Source: Macrostomum hystrix (taxonomy: Eukaryota > Platyhelminthes > Macrostomidae). From it: a stretch of DNA of 64,000 nucleotides. The first letter of the stretch is position 1, and each line of letters starts with the position of its first letter. The position numbers and the translations under genes were made by a program. Under the pieces are notes generated by a model. That model made no database searches and was not told the origin of the DNA. It was given only the letters and a program-made list of their open reading frames with translations. This document shows, in pieces, positions 12,030-24,100 of the stretch. The stretch covers positions 2,108,001 through 2,172,000 of the forward strand of contig CATNEN010000008.1 of the NCBI GenBank assembly GCA_950097015.1, given 5' to 3'.

Positions 12030-12808
12030 AGTCTGTGCATTTTTTTACTTCATTGAAGCCATGATTAAGAAACTCTGATTAAAAGAGGTCACGACGTAGT
12101 ACGAGTTGGTCATTGTTAGGACACCATCATTGAGAGGTCATTCTCTTGTGGGTCATTGTTGCGAAATCATGATTTAGAACTCATTTTTGAGACACTATGA
12201 TGTTAAGGTCATTTTGTAATAGGTCATTGTTGAGATCCCATTAATTAGAGGTCATTATATAGTTGGTCCTTGTTGTGACATGATGAAAAGGCTATTTTAT
12301 TGTGACGCCAATATAAAATAGTCAATTGGTTGTGACATTATCAATTGGTCATGCTTGAGACATTCTGATTAATTGGTCATTATTTAGTTGGTCGTTATTC
12401 AGCTTCCAATAACTTCCATAGAAATTAGTGGAAATGCTAGTCTTTGTTTTCCATCCTTAAGTCAATGAAGTTTTGTTGTATGCTGTTAGTATAACATTGT
12501 CATGATCTTTTTGCTGTATTTGGTTCCACGAAGTGCTACTGTTTATGAATAATTAAATAAATATAGCATTGCATTTGCCTATCGCTGTTTGCGAGGTGCA
12601 GTTAGAAAAATTCTGTTGGTGATTGGTCTCAACCAAATCCTAAAGTCCCAACCAGCCCCAGAAATCCCAAAAAAGTCCTAGCTAAACTGTAAGAATCCCC
12701 AAACGTCCAAAACCAAGACCTTAGATTAAAAAAATTTACTACTAAAAGACTAAAAGTACACTTTAATCGTTTATTGGCTTTTCTAGCGAATCATCGAATA
12801 TAGCAAGC
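12030..12808. other. intergenic spacer with degenerate GGTCATT repeats
   Basis: Between DDX51 and ABT1. From about 12090 to 12400 a decayed repeat of roughly 40 bp recurs, each copy with GGTCATTGTTG-like and GAGGTCATT elements. AATAAA near 12556 is a candidate DDX51 polyadenylation signal. An acceptor-like CTTTTCTAG (AG at 12785-12786) lies 22 bp before the ABT1 start codon. Confidence 0.6.
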
Positions 12809-13818
12809 ATGTCTGCCGACGAAGCAATGGAAGAAGAGATCGGTAAAGATTCGACTGAACCGAATAATAATAAGTCGTCATCAATTGGAAAGTCGCTCAA
12901 ACCTGGCATTGTCTACCTGAGCTCAGTGCCGAACGGCATGACAGTTAAACTGGTTCGAGAACACTTGTCACCATACGGCAAATTGGGAAGAGTTTTCCTT
13001 CAGGTTTGTGTTTCCATTTCTGTTTGTCTACTTCATTGCTAGTAAAATCGCTCTTATACACATATTGCGCTTCTAGTCGAGAACTCTTTCGATTGGTTGA
13101 GAGAATCCTGTCTTCTAATTGGTTAAGAGAATACTGGTCCCATTGGTTGAGAGAGTACTGGCTTCCTATTGGTTGAGAAAATACTGGCTTCATATTGGTT
13201 TCTAGAATGCCGTATTTTAATTGGTTCAAAGAATACTGTGCTTTAATTGGTTGAGAGAAATCAGCTGTCTTCTGATTGGTTGATTGAATACTGTACTTAT
13301 CTGCAGACACTATCCCGTACCCCAATTAGGTTGACGAGACAACAGCCCGCAAGCGTTGGCGCCTCTACAGCGAGGGCTGGGTTGAATTTGTTCGCCGCTC
13401 CGATGCCAAACGCTGCGTAGCGGCTCTGAATGCCACGGAGGTGGCGGACAAGAAGAAGCCCTGGGCTGGGCAGCTGTGGAACTTGCGCTATCTGCCGGGC
13501 TTTGCCTGGACTGACATCACCTATCGTGAGGCCAATGAGAAGGCGGTTCGCAACAAGCGATTAGCCATGGAACTGCAGCAGGCTCGCCGGATTGGCAAAT
13601 TGTACAAGGAGTCACTGGAGCAGGCTAAATCTCAGGAGAAAGCTAAGAAATCCAAGGGAGATGCTTTTCAGCCTTTGCCAGCTTTGAAACGCGTTGAACA
13701 GCGTCGTAGGCGTCAACGAGTTGGTCGTCAGGGCGGCGGATCGGATCCTGAACTGCAGGCGGTTAATAATCCGACATTCCTGGCCCAACTGCTGGGTGGC
13801 GGCGCGAAATCTTCATAA
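12809..13818 (+). CDS. ABT1: ABT1/ESF2-type RNA-binding protein of ribosome biogenesis
   Basis: Two exons, 12809-13003 and 13330-13818, join in phase to 227 residues (human ABT1 has 272). The acidic, serine-rich N-terminus is followed by the start of an RRM: GIVYLSSVPNGM and LREHLSPYGKLGRVFLQ-like wording. The second exon has the family-typical YSEGWVEFVRRSDAKR, then LWNLRYLPGFAWTDI, then a basic helical tail. ABT1/ESF2 acts in the nucleolus in 18S rRNA maturation within the small-subunit processome. The intron falls inside the RRM. The in-frame start ATG follows an acceptor-like TTTTCTAG by 22 bp. The gene begins about 780 bp after DDX51, another ribosome-assembly gene on the same strand. 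Confidence 0.9.
13065..13300. repeat. degenerate ATTGGTTGAGAGAATACTG repeat in the ABT1 intron
   Basis: About eight diverged copies of a roughly 20-28 bp unit built round ATTGGTTGAGAGAATACTG. The ATTGGTT core (inverse CCAAT) recurs in other gaps of this window. Confidence 0.8.
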
Positions 13819-14309
13819 TTATTGATTCCACTTGCATTCTTATATTATTGGTCAGATAGTTAAACGTTTTCCTATTGGTTGGGATTGGCTACAAAGTTAC
13901 TCGCCCTCCCATTGGCTAAGCATCATAACTTATCTTATTGGCTAGAAAGTTAAGCTTTCGTTTAAGCAGAACAGTTTATCGGCTTAAAATATGGCTAAGC
14001 TAACTTTTCTATTTGCAGTTAAGAGCCTAAAGACTAACGTTAGATTGGTTTGTTGTACAGTTTTGCCTTAATTAAAATAATTGGTTCAATCGTTTACGGC
14101 GTATCTTGTCGCATTTACTCCATATTGATGTAATTTTTTGGAAATCCTAAAATCCTAATCCTACTGTAAAATAAAAAATACAATGCTAAAAGCATGCTCT
14201 GATCATTTGCATTTCAAACTTTATCGGACTGCTTTTCAATTTCTTTTACTTTTTGTTGTTCTAGAATAAACCATCTTTTTTTCTTTTCTATTTCAACACC
14301 AATCATTCC
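13819..14309. other. ABT1 3' flank
   Basis: Non-coding. It starts with several ATTGGTT/ATTGGCT motifs (about 13840-13960) and has AATAAA signals near 14170 and 14266 that could serve ABT1 polyadenylation. No gene is seen. Confidence 0.5.
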
Positions 14310-15530
14310 GGTCAAGCTACCTGTCACACTCATCTAGCTACCTGTCATTCTCATCTAGCTACCTGTCACACTCATCTAGCTACCTGTCACACTCATCTAG
14401 CTACCTGTCATTCTCATCTAGCTACCTGTCACACTCATCTAGCTACCTGTCACTCTCATCTAGCTACCTGTCACACTCATCTAGCTACCTGTCACACTCA
14501 TCTAGCTACCTGTCATTCTCATCTAGCTACCTGTCACACTCATCTAGCTACCTGTCACTCTCATCTAGCTACCTGTCACACTCATCTAGCTACCTGTCAC
14601 ACTCATCTAGCTACCTGTCATTCTCATCTAGCTACCTGTCACACTCATCTAGCTACCTGTCACTCTCATCTAGCTACCTGTCACACTCATCTAGCTACCT
14701 GTCACACTCATCTAGCTACCTGTCATTCTCATCTAGCTACCTGTCACACTCATCTAGCCACCTGTCATTCTCATCTAGCTACCTGTCATTCTCATCTAGC
14801 TACCTGTCACACTCATCTAGCTACCTGTCACAATCATCTAGCTACCTGTCATTCTCATCTAGCTACCTGTCACACTCATCTAGCCACCTGTCATTCTCAT
14901 CTAGCTACCTGTCATTCTCATCTAGCTACCTGTCACACTCATCTAGCTACCTGTCACAATCATCTAGCTACCTGTCACACTCATCTAGCTACCTGTCACA
15001 ATCATCTAGCTACCTGTCATATTAATTTAGCTACCTGTCATACTCTAGCTACCTGTCATAATCATCTAGCTACCTGTCACACTTATCTAGCTACCTGTCA
15101 CAATCATCTAGCTACCTGTCACTCTCATCTAGCTACCTGTCACACTCATCTAGCTAACTGTGATACTCATCTAGCTACCTGTCACTCTCATCTAGCTACC
15201 TGTCACTCTCATCTAGCTACCTGTCACTCTCATCTAGCTACCTGTCATACTCATTTAGCTACCTGTCATTCTCATCTAGCTACCTGTCATTCTCATCTAG
15301 CTACCTGTCACTCTCATCTAGCTACCTGCCACACTCATCTAGCTACCTGTCACTCTCATCTAGCTACCTGTCACTCTCATCTACCTACCTGTCACTCATC
15401 TACCTACCTGTCACTCTCATCTAGCTACCTGTCACACTCATCTAGCTACCTGTCAAACTCATCTAGCTACCTGTCACTCTCATCTAGCTACCTGTCACTC
15501 TCATCTATCTACCTGTCACTCTCATCTAGC
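14310..15530. repeat. 21-bp minisatellite upstream of glutathione synthetase
   Basis: About 57 copies of a 21-bp unit containing CATCTAGCTACCTGTCAC; the variable position is CACACT, CACTCT, CATTCT or CACAAT. Each unit carries CTAG. The array ends in ATCTAG only 12 bp before the start codon at 15541, so either it occupies a 5' UTR intron or it forms the 5' flank itself. Each unit offers a potential TAG acceptor. Confidence 0.96.
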
Positions 15531-15540
15531 CACCGCCACA

Positions 15541-18091
15541 ATGGCTGTATTACAATGGTTGATAATCCCGCAGCAGCAGCAGCGGCAGCAGCAGCAGCCG
15601 ATAAGGCGGAATCAGTCGAGCAGCCTCACAGGCTCTCAGCAGGCTCGCCTATCCAGTTTAGCCAGAGATCTAGCTTGCCTAAATGGCCTACTACTCAAGG
15701 ACACTACTAACAAAAGCAGCAGCGGCAGTGGCGTGGATCGCTGCATGATGGCTCCCATCACGCTGCTTCCGGCGCCGTTTCCGCGCGACGCATTCAATCA
15801 GGCGTTGGAATTGCAGGCCCTATTCAACACGCTGTATCACCGGGTTGCCAGGGACCACAATTTCCTATCAAGGGTTGTACCGCCTGCCGCTGAGTCGGAT
15901 AATTTTCTGTCAGCCCTGTGGCAGATGTATCTCACCTGTAGGCAGTCGGGCGCCGAGCAGCCCATTACTTTGGCATTGAATCGGGCCGACTATATGCTAG
16001 ATAACGATGCCGGACTCAAACAGGTGTGCTCGCGTGTAGAATGTGCATAAAGCCTAACCACTTTTACAGACAGTTGTACAGCAGCAGCTATTGTGAAATT
16101 TATACCTAAATTTCTACCTCAACTGATTTTGGACTCTTTTCTGTTTAGTGGGTGAGATTTCGGACTCTTTTCTGTCGAGAGGGTGAGATTTCGGATTCTT
16201 TTCTGTCGAGTGGGTGAGATTTCGGATTCTTTTCTGTCGAGTGGGTGAGATTTCGGACTCTTTTCTGTCAAGTGGGTGAGATTTCGGACTCTTTTCAGTC
16301 GAGTGGGTGAGATTTCGGATTCTTTTCTGTCGAGTGGGTGAGATTTCGGATTCTTTTCTGTCGAGTGGGTGAGATTTCGGATTCTTTTCTGTCGAGTGGG
16401 TGAGATTTCGGATTCTTTTCAGTCGAGTGGGTGAGATTTCGGACTCTTTTCTGTCGAGTGGGTGAGATTTCGGATTCTTTTCTGTCGAGTGGGTGAGATT
16501 TCGGATTCTTTTCTGTCGAGTGGGTGAGATTTCGGATTCTTTTCTGTCGAGTGGGTGAGATTTTTGCTTATCAAACATATTCTTCGAAGTACCTATCAAC
16601 CATCAATCAATCATCAATCAATCAATCAATGAACGCAGGTGGAGATCAACCTGATGGCGTCCAGTTTCGGCGGCTTGGCCCAGCGCCTATCCGCCGTGCA
16701 CCGCCAGGTGATGTCGGCAGCCGGGGCCAACGAGCGCGAACTATCCAGACGCTTGCCAGAGAATCGGCCAGCCGAGACCTTCGGCGAAGCGTTCGTTCAA
16801 GCCTGGCGACTCTACGGCCGTCCGGACGCTGTCATCCTGTTCGTCGTCTCGCCAGAGGAGCGCAACGTCTTCGATCAGCGAGCCCTCGAGACCGAGATCT
16901 ACAATGCGGACGCCACCGTGCCGCAGGTTCTTCGGCGCAGTTTCGCCCAGATCGCTGAATCTGCTCGCATTGAAGAAGGCACCGGCCGGCTTTTAATAGG
17001 AGACCAGGAGGTGGCCATTGTGTATTTTAGAGACGGCTATTCGCCCGATCATTTCTCAGACGCATCTGGCGCCGCTTGGAGTACCAAATTGTTAATTGAA
17101 CGATCTAAAGCTATCAAATGTCCGAATGTTGCCTACATGCTGGCCAATACTAAAGCTGTGCAGGCGGCCCTGTGCGAGCCTGGCGCTGTGGCTCGCTACC
17201 TGCCCGGCAAAAGTGCCAAAGTTGAAGCTACTTTTGTTGATCAATGCGTGCTTAGCGATTCTAGGTGAGGCTGGACATTCTATTTTATATTTATTCTATA
17301 TTTTAATCAATTCTTAGAGAAAAACAATGAATGTTCTTTCTGTCCTACTATCAGTAGTGTAGCTTGTGAGTAGTAAATACTGAAAACATTTTTAGATTGT
17401 GCTTTTTGACTACGAAAATCTTTTTTTCAAAAGTCTATAAGTAGATTAGAAGTTGTTGAAAAACTCATTATACGTCTAGTAAAAACAAAACAGTATTATA
17501 CTGATAAAAAGGTAAAAAATACACCTAGGCTTTTTTTACCTTACTCGAGGTTCGAGCTGGCGACCTTGCAATGGCGAGGCAAACAACTTAGCCACTAGGC
17601 TATTATTTCTAGACTATTTTATAACTTAAACAACAGCTCGATTTCAAGCAAGGAGTTCTAAACGTAGCATCTGAATACCGTCACAATGTCTCAGGGCGTC
17701 CCGCTGGCTTCAGGCCGATCCTGAAGACTTCGTATTGAAGCCGCAGCGCGAAGGCGGCGGCAACAATATCTACGGTCGCGACGTTGGCGTCTTCGCCAGC
17801 CGGCTGACAACGCGCCAGGCGGCCGCCTACATTCTGATGCGCCGGATTCGGCCTCAGCAGCAGGTGTCGCTGATGCTCAAAGCCGACCAGCGGCTGGAGC
17901 GCCGGCCGGAGATGCCGCTGTGCGTGTCGGCCATCTCGGAGCTCGGCATCTACGGCGCTTTAGTGGCTAAAAACAATTCCGAACGGCTGAATTGTTCGGC
18001 TGGCCACGTGCTGAGGACTAAGTCCGCCTTTACTGACGAAGGCGGCGTTGCTACGGGCTATTCCTGTATTGACAGCGTCTATTTGGTTTGA
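15541..18091 (+). CDS. GSS: glutathione synthetase
   Basis: Exons 15541-16023, 16639-17264 and 17695-18091 join in phase to 501 residues (human GSS has 474). The enzyme makes glutathione from gamma-glutamylcysteine and glycine with ATP, in the cytosol. Family landmarks: LNRADYM (Arg at about 148), VEIN with the metal-binding Glu and Asn (about 162-165), SSFGGL, FDQRALETE, YFRDGY, the glycine-rich loop QREGGGNN (387-394), the ISELGIYG strand, LRTK with the substrate-binding Arg (about 477) and the alanine-type loop GGVATG near the end. The extra N-terminus is glutamine-rich (QQQQRQQQQ). A CCCGCAG acceptor-like site just before the CAG run means exon 1 could instead start at 15571 with a different upstream exon. 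The 43-nt stretch before the first poly-Gln codon is therefore the least certain part. Confidence 0.95.
16130..16562. repeat. 31-bp minisatellite in GSS intron 1
   Basis: About 14 copies of a 31-bp unit containing GGGTGAGATTTCGGATTC and TTTTCTGTCGAGT. The only sizeable open frame over it is on the opposite strand and is repetitive, hence an artefact. Confidence 0.95.
17537..17606 (-). mobile_element. tRNA-like SINE head relic in GSS intron 2
   Basis: On the - strand, TAGCCTAGTGGCTAAG resembles an A box and, about 40 bp on, AGCTCGAACCT resembles a decayed B box. There is no body or tail match to the other SINE copies. It could be a truncated SINE or a tRNA pseudogene. Confidence 0.5.
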
Positions 18092-19185
18092 CTTCTATTT
18101 TTAGATTGGCAATATTTCCATGGTAACTGGAAATTCAGATTTTTCATTTCGGAGGCGGCGCCCGAGTTTTTTTCCTAAACATTTATTATTCTTATTCACT
18201 TGATTTTCTAATTTAAAAGTAACAGTTTTTTAACAGTAGAACTACCAAGGGGTGGGAATTCCCCCTGACAATTTTTGTGCTGCACCCGAACGGACCAACG
18301 CAAGCACACGAAACTCCAGAACACGGACCAACTTTTTGTTGCGCATCTTCTGAAACAATGGTCAAATCGCCAGCTTTTCCGACCGTCGAGATATTCAATG
18401 GTTCTGGCCGAAGGTCAGGTGTTTCTCATAAGCGCTAGTGTATTTCATACACCCCTATACAGAAATTAGCACTGCGCCTCAGTGCGGCCTTGCCAGGCCT
18501 TCAAAAATTGATCTGCATGTCACCCGAATGTGGCTGCCTTTATCTAGACGGATTTGCAGGACCTTCAAGGGCAATAACAGGTGGAACTAGGCCACTATGG
18601 ACACCCTGACGCGAATTTCTCCAATTTCACCGATCAAGCCAAAATATTAGGCGCAGCTCAACCACAGGACACCGTCGCCTAGTCTGTCACCACCCAACGC
18701 TGTTAGCATTCAGGCGCTGCCTAAAAAATTTCAGGGGCGGATTACTTATAAAAACGGGCGGCAAAATGGCTTGGTAGTCCTAATGTCAATTTAACAATTC
18801 TTTAATTCCTATTCACTGATCTCTTTCACTTCTTCAGCTTTGTAGTAATTTTTTCAAAAAAAAACAAGTGCTTGATTATTATTTTTTAAGGTTGTGCAAA
18901 ATCGTATAGTTTTTAGAGTTAACTTTACTAGAAAAATTATCTTAAATACGAGCTTTTGTTTGATTTTTGGAAGACTTGAAATTTTTTGTTTCTTTTTTAA
19001 TTCTCCCTAGCATATGTTGTTTTCTAATGAATGTCTAATTCTTTTATTCCCGTGGGACAAATCATTCCATTAGCTTGCTGTAATCCTACTTATTGTATCT
19101 ATTCTATTCTTACCATCTAAATTTCCTTATACTATCATAATTACTCATTTAGAATATTTACTTTTTTACATACTAGGGCAGATCT
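18092..19185. other. GSS 3' flank and unidentified segment
   Basis: Non-coding by my reading. The part 18230-18790 is less AT-rich than its surroundings and may be a decayed mobile element or lost gene, but I see no protein family in any frame and no terminal repeats. The missing first exon of the LPCAT-type gene must lie somewhere between here and 21138. Confidence 0.4.
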
Positions 19186-19189
19186 TTAA

Positions 19190-19935
19190 AGAAGAGTGTG
19201 TACATTAATGGGTTGACCTTGGGGAGTGTGTAAATCAATGAGTTGACTTTGGGGAGTGTTTACATTATTGGGTTGACCTTGAGAAGTGTTTACATAAATG
19301 AGTTGACCTTGGGGAGTGTGTACATTAATGAGTTGACCTTGAGGAGTGTTTACATTAATGAGTTGACCTTGAGGAGTGTTTACATTAATGAGTTGACCTT
19401 GAGGAGTGTTTACATTAATGAGTTGACCTTGAGAAGTGTTTATATTAATGAGTTGACTTTGGGGAGTGTTTACATTAATGAGTTGACTTTGGGGAGTGTG
19501 TACATTAATGAGTTGACTTTGGGGAGTGTTTACGTTATTGGGTTGACCTTGAGAAGTGTTTACATAGATGAGTTGACCTTGGGGAGTGTTTACATTAATG
19601 AGTTGACCTTGAGGAGTGTTTACATTAATGAGTTGACCTTGAGAAGTGTTTATATTAATGAGTTGACTTTGGGGAGTGTGTACATTAATGGGTTGACCTT
19701 GGGTACTGTGTGCATTATTGGATTGACATTGGGTAGTGTGTACATTAACGGGTTGACCTTGGGCTGTGTGCACAATTGATAGGTTGACCTTGGGCAGTGT
19801 GTACATTATTAGGTTGACCTTGGGAAGTGTTTATTTAATCGATTACACTTTGGCTGTTTGTGCACTGGTAGACTGACTTTTGGGGGAATGGGTACATCTT
19901 TAGATTGACCTTGGGTGGTGTACATTGATAGATCG
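19190..19935. repeat. 30-bp minisatellite
   Basis: About 24 copies of a 30-bp unit containing GAGTTGACCTTGAGGAGTG and TTTACATTAAT. Copies after about 19720 are increasingly diverged. The unit is 10 codons long, so both strands carry long but meaningless open frames. Confidence 0.95.
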
Positions 19936-20560
19936 TCCCTAATAGTATATACACACCGTCTCAGAAACGTTAGGTTGGGCATGGTTAGGTTATTTTATCT
20001 CGTTTCGTTACTACGAGTATATAGTACTATTAATAAGAAGTTTTTATCCCTAATAGTTTATATATAAGACATTCGATAATGAATCACATCGCGTATCTTG
20101 TGTGTTTTTTTCACAGATCTTTAAGCCCTTACTCTGCTCGATTATTTGTCTGCTTGAGATTTAGGTGCCTTGTCTCTTAAATATATAGATCTTTGCATAA
20201 CCTTGTAGTTTTTTTTTATTCCGTCGCAAAAATTTCAGCATCTTACGCTCGTACTAGGCTACTAACTTGCTTATAAACTACTTAGCAAGTTTATTTTACA
20301 ATTTAAAAGTTTGCAAACTTTTTTAAGATATCGCGTGTGTAAATTTTGATATTAACAATAACAAAATGCCTATAAACTTTTTCGGCTGAATAAAATTCCA
20401 CGATACTGTGCCACGGTCGTGCAAGGAGATTGCTTTTTTGCGAAAGAATATTGAATAAAAAAGTTGTATTGAAGTTGATTTGATTTTCATTAAAATGCTT
20501 TGGCTTTATAAATTCACGTTAAAAATATGTTCAAACATTAAGCCCTTTTTCTTCCATGTA
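19936..20560. other. AT-rich gap upstream of the 33-bp array
   Basis: No recognisable gene. An ATG at 20494 opens a frame reading MLWLYKFTLK up to CAT followed by GTATAT (about 20556), a phase-0 donor that could join the LPCAT exon at 21139. This is only a candidate first exon; its sequence does not resemble known LPCAT N-termini. Confidence 0.3.
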
Positions 20561-20562
20561 TA

Positions 20563-21035
20563 TACATCCCTTTACTATTCCTTCTTTAATGTATATCTGT
20601 CACTTTACTATTCCTTCTTAAATGTACATCTGTCCCTTTACTATTCCTTCTTCAATGTACATCTGTCCCTTTACTATTCCTTCTTAAATGTACATCTGTC
20701 CCTTTACTATTCCTTCTTAAATGTACATCTGGCCCTTTACCATTCCTTCTTCAATGTACATCGTCCCTTTACTATTCCTTCTTCAATGTACATCCGTCCC
20801 TTTACTATTCCTTCTTCAATGTACATCCGTCCCTTTACTATTCCTTCTTCAATGTACACCCGTCCCTTTACTATTCCTTCTTAAATGTACATCTGTCCCT
20901 TTACTATTCCTTCTTCAATTTACATCCGTCCCTTTACTATTCCTTCTTAAATGTACATCCGTCCCTTTACTATTCCTTCTTAAATGTACATCCGTCCCTT
21001 AACTAACCCTTCTTCAATGTAGATCCCTCCCTTGG
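20563..21035. repeat. 33-bp minisatellite
   Basis: About 14 copies of a 33-bp unit containing CCCTTTACTATTCCTTCTTC and AATGTACATC. It lies immediately before the first recognised LPCAT exon, probably in its upstream intron. Its reading frames are repeats of the same few residues. Confidence 0.94.
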
Positions 21036-21138
21036 CTAAATAGTATAGCCTTAAATGTACAATCCTTCAATGTACATCTGTCTCGTAGCCAATCAGCGCA
21101 CACTAATTGAGCCGTTGTCAAACGATTCGCTATTTCAG

Positions 21139-24100
21139 GGGCAGCCGCCGTCCATCAGCGACTCCAACGGCTCCACGGCGGCCGCAGCCAGTTGCGTCTG
21201 TTCGCTGCCCCTGCCGCCTCGGCCGTTCAACCCGTTTCACCACCGGGCGGGTTTCCTGTGGTACCACTGGCTGACGGTGCCATTGTTCAGCCTGCTGGTG
21301 TTTCCCGTGCGGTTGTTCCTGCTGCTCCTCTGCTTGGCCGCGGCGTTTCTGGTGTCTTTCGTTACTCAGATCGGCGGCAAAGCTACTGTGCCACTGTCGC
21401 CTTGGAGATGGTATAGATGCTAACTATTCCCTTGTTCTAGTTTTTTTAATTGGCTTTTAATCACTGTCCACGTTTATAAATTTCTCAAAACTCTTCTTTT
21501 ACGAGTTTTTATAAAGCTTTTATGATTTCCTCAACGTGTTTGGGAGTTAGGAGTTACCAAGGTTAGCTCGCAGTTTCTAAAAAAAGTTTCCTTTTGGTAC
21601 CCTAGTTTTTTATTTAACGGGTTTCCAATTAGGAATTCCCAATGTTAGTTTCTAAAAGGGTTTCCTTTTGGGAATTCCAAAGTTCAGTTTTTAGAAGGAT
21701 TTCCTTTTGGGAATTCCCAATGTTAGTTTCTTAAGAGTTTTCCATGAGGAAATTCCCAAGATAAGTTTCTAAAATAATTTCCTTTGGGAATTCCCAAGCT
21801 TTGTTTCTCCACGGGATTTTAATTAGGAATTCCCCATTCCAAAGTTGGCCTCTAAAATGGTTTTCTATCAGGAATTATCTAGGTTGGTTCCAAAAAGGGT
21901 TTTCCATGAGGAACTCCCAGGGTTAGTTTCTAAAGGGGTTTTCCAAGTGGGATTCTCACGGTGGGTTTCTCGAAGGGTTTTTTAACCAATATCAATACTC
22001 TAATATTTGCCAGTTTCGTGGCCGACCACCTGCTGTTCAACATTGGTCGTCTGGGCGTGTTTGTTAGCGGCTATCAAAGAATCCATGTCAAAGGCTGTCG
22101 AGCTTCGGTCACCGAGGCGCCCCTGGTGGTGGCTGCTCCGCACACTTCGCTCACGGACACCGTGCTGTTTTTCTGTTGGAGACCGCTGCTAGCACCAGTG
22201 ACTAAGGCACCGAGAAATTTCTTTTACAATGGTTTGTAACATTGTGTGCTATCCGATAGGTATTGACTAACTGGGTTTTGACAATTTAGGCTGCAATCGG
22301 TGAAAAATGTCTGTGGACAGTTTAGGCTACTGTCGGTGGACAGTTTAGGCTACTATCGGTTGACAATTTAGGCTAATGTCTGTGGACAGTTTAGGCTACT
22401 GTCGCTGGACAATTTAGGCTACTATCAGTGGACAATTTAGGCTAATGTCTGTGGACAGTTTAGGCTACTGTCGGTGGACAGTTTAGGCTACTATCGGTTG
22501 ACAATTTAGGCTACTGTCAGTGGACAATTTAGGCTACTGTCGCTGGACAATTTAGGCTACTATCAGTGGACAATTTAGACTAATGTCTGTGGACATTTTA
22601 GGCTACTGTCGCTGGACAATTTAGGCTACTGTCTGTGGACAGTTTAGGCTACTGTCGTTGGACAATTTAGGCTACTGTCGCTGGACAATTTAGGCTACTT
22701 CGGGCAAATTTTGGCAGGCAGTTTTTAGCAAAACATTTTGGACAATTTCAAATCTCAAAGTCGAAGCCCTTGCCGCTGCCTGAGCAGTGATGCTGCCCAC
22801 AGGCGAGTCGCTAGTCGTCGAACGAGACAACCGCCAGAAGCGCGCCCAGGCAGCCGAGGAGATCATCCGTCGAGCCCGTTCCAGCTTTGATGGCGGCCAA
22901 GTCTATCGCCAGCTGTTGACCTTTCCGGAGGGAACCTGCACCAATGGCGGCGCGCTGATCGGCTTCAGATCGGGAGCGTTCGCCCCTGGCGTGCCCGTGC
23001 AGCCGCTTCTGTTGCGTCACGTCGATCCGCTGAAACTGCACTGCTGGGCGGTCGACGGATCGTCAATGTGAGCTCTGACTGTCTTCTGTTCTTGGATTTA
23101 TGTAGATTGCTACTTAGGTTAAGAATATTTTGTATTCGTTCTCACTGGTATCTTTTCCCCTTCTGACTGGGATCTCTTCCCCTTCTCACTGGGATCTTTT
23201 CCCCTTCTGACTGGGATCTCTTCCCCTTCTCACTGGGATCTCTTCCCCTTCTCACTGGGATCTTTTCCCCTTCTGACTGGGATCTCTTCCCCTTCTCACT
23301 GGGATCTCTTCCCCTTCTCACTGGGATCTTTTCCCCTTCTGACTGGGATCTCTTCCCCTTCTGACTAGGATCTCTTCCCCTTCTTACTGTGATCTCTTCC
23401 CCTTCTCATTGGGATCTTTTCCCCTTCTCACTGGTATATTTTCCCCTCCTCACTGGGATCTCTTCCCCTCCTCACTGGGATCTCTTCCCCTCCTCACTGG
23501 GATCTCTTCCCCTCCTTACTGGGATCTCTTCCCCTCCTCACAGGGATCTCTTCCCCTCCTTACTGGGATCTCTTCCCCTCCTCACTGGGATCTCTTCCCC
23601 TTCTCACTGGGATCTCTTCCCCTCCTCACTGGGATCTCTTCCCCTTCTCACTGGGATCTCTTCCCCTCCTTACTGGGATCTCTTCCCCTCCTTTCTGGGA
23701 TCTCTTCCCCTCCTCACTGGGATCTCTTCCCCTCCTCACTGGGATCTCTTCCCCTCCTCACTGGGATCTCTTCCCCTCCTCACTGGGATCTCTTTGTTGT
23801 GGCTGCTAGCCAAATGAGCGAGGCGAGGCTGAATCAAGTTAACCAAAGGAGAGGGTGCTCTCTCGCGTAGCGAGAGCCGTGCTTAAATATTCTTGAACGT
23901 CACATGTACATCGATTACATGGGTACACTATGAGCAGATGTGCACATAGGCCATTCACAACACTTCCCCTCCTAATATCTGTTCCTCTCCTCACTGAGAT
24001 CATCAGTTAGCCCTCGCTTAGGTCATAAATTTTCTTTTGCGAGGCAACAGTGCCTTCACTGTTTTCCCTCCAGTTGTTGCACACTTATTGTTTCTTGTAT

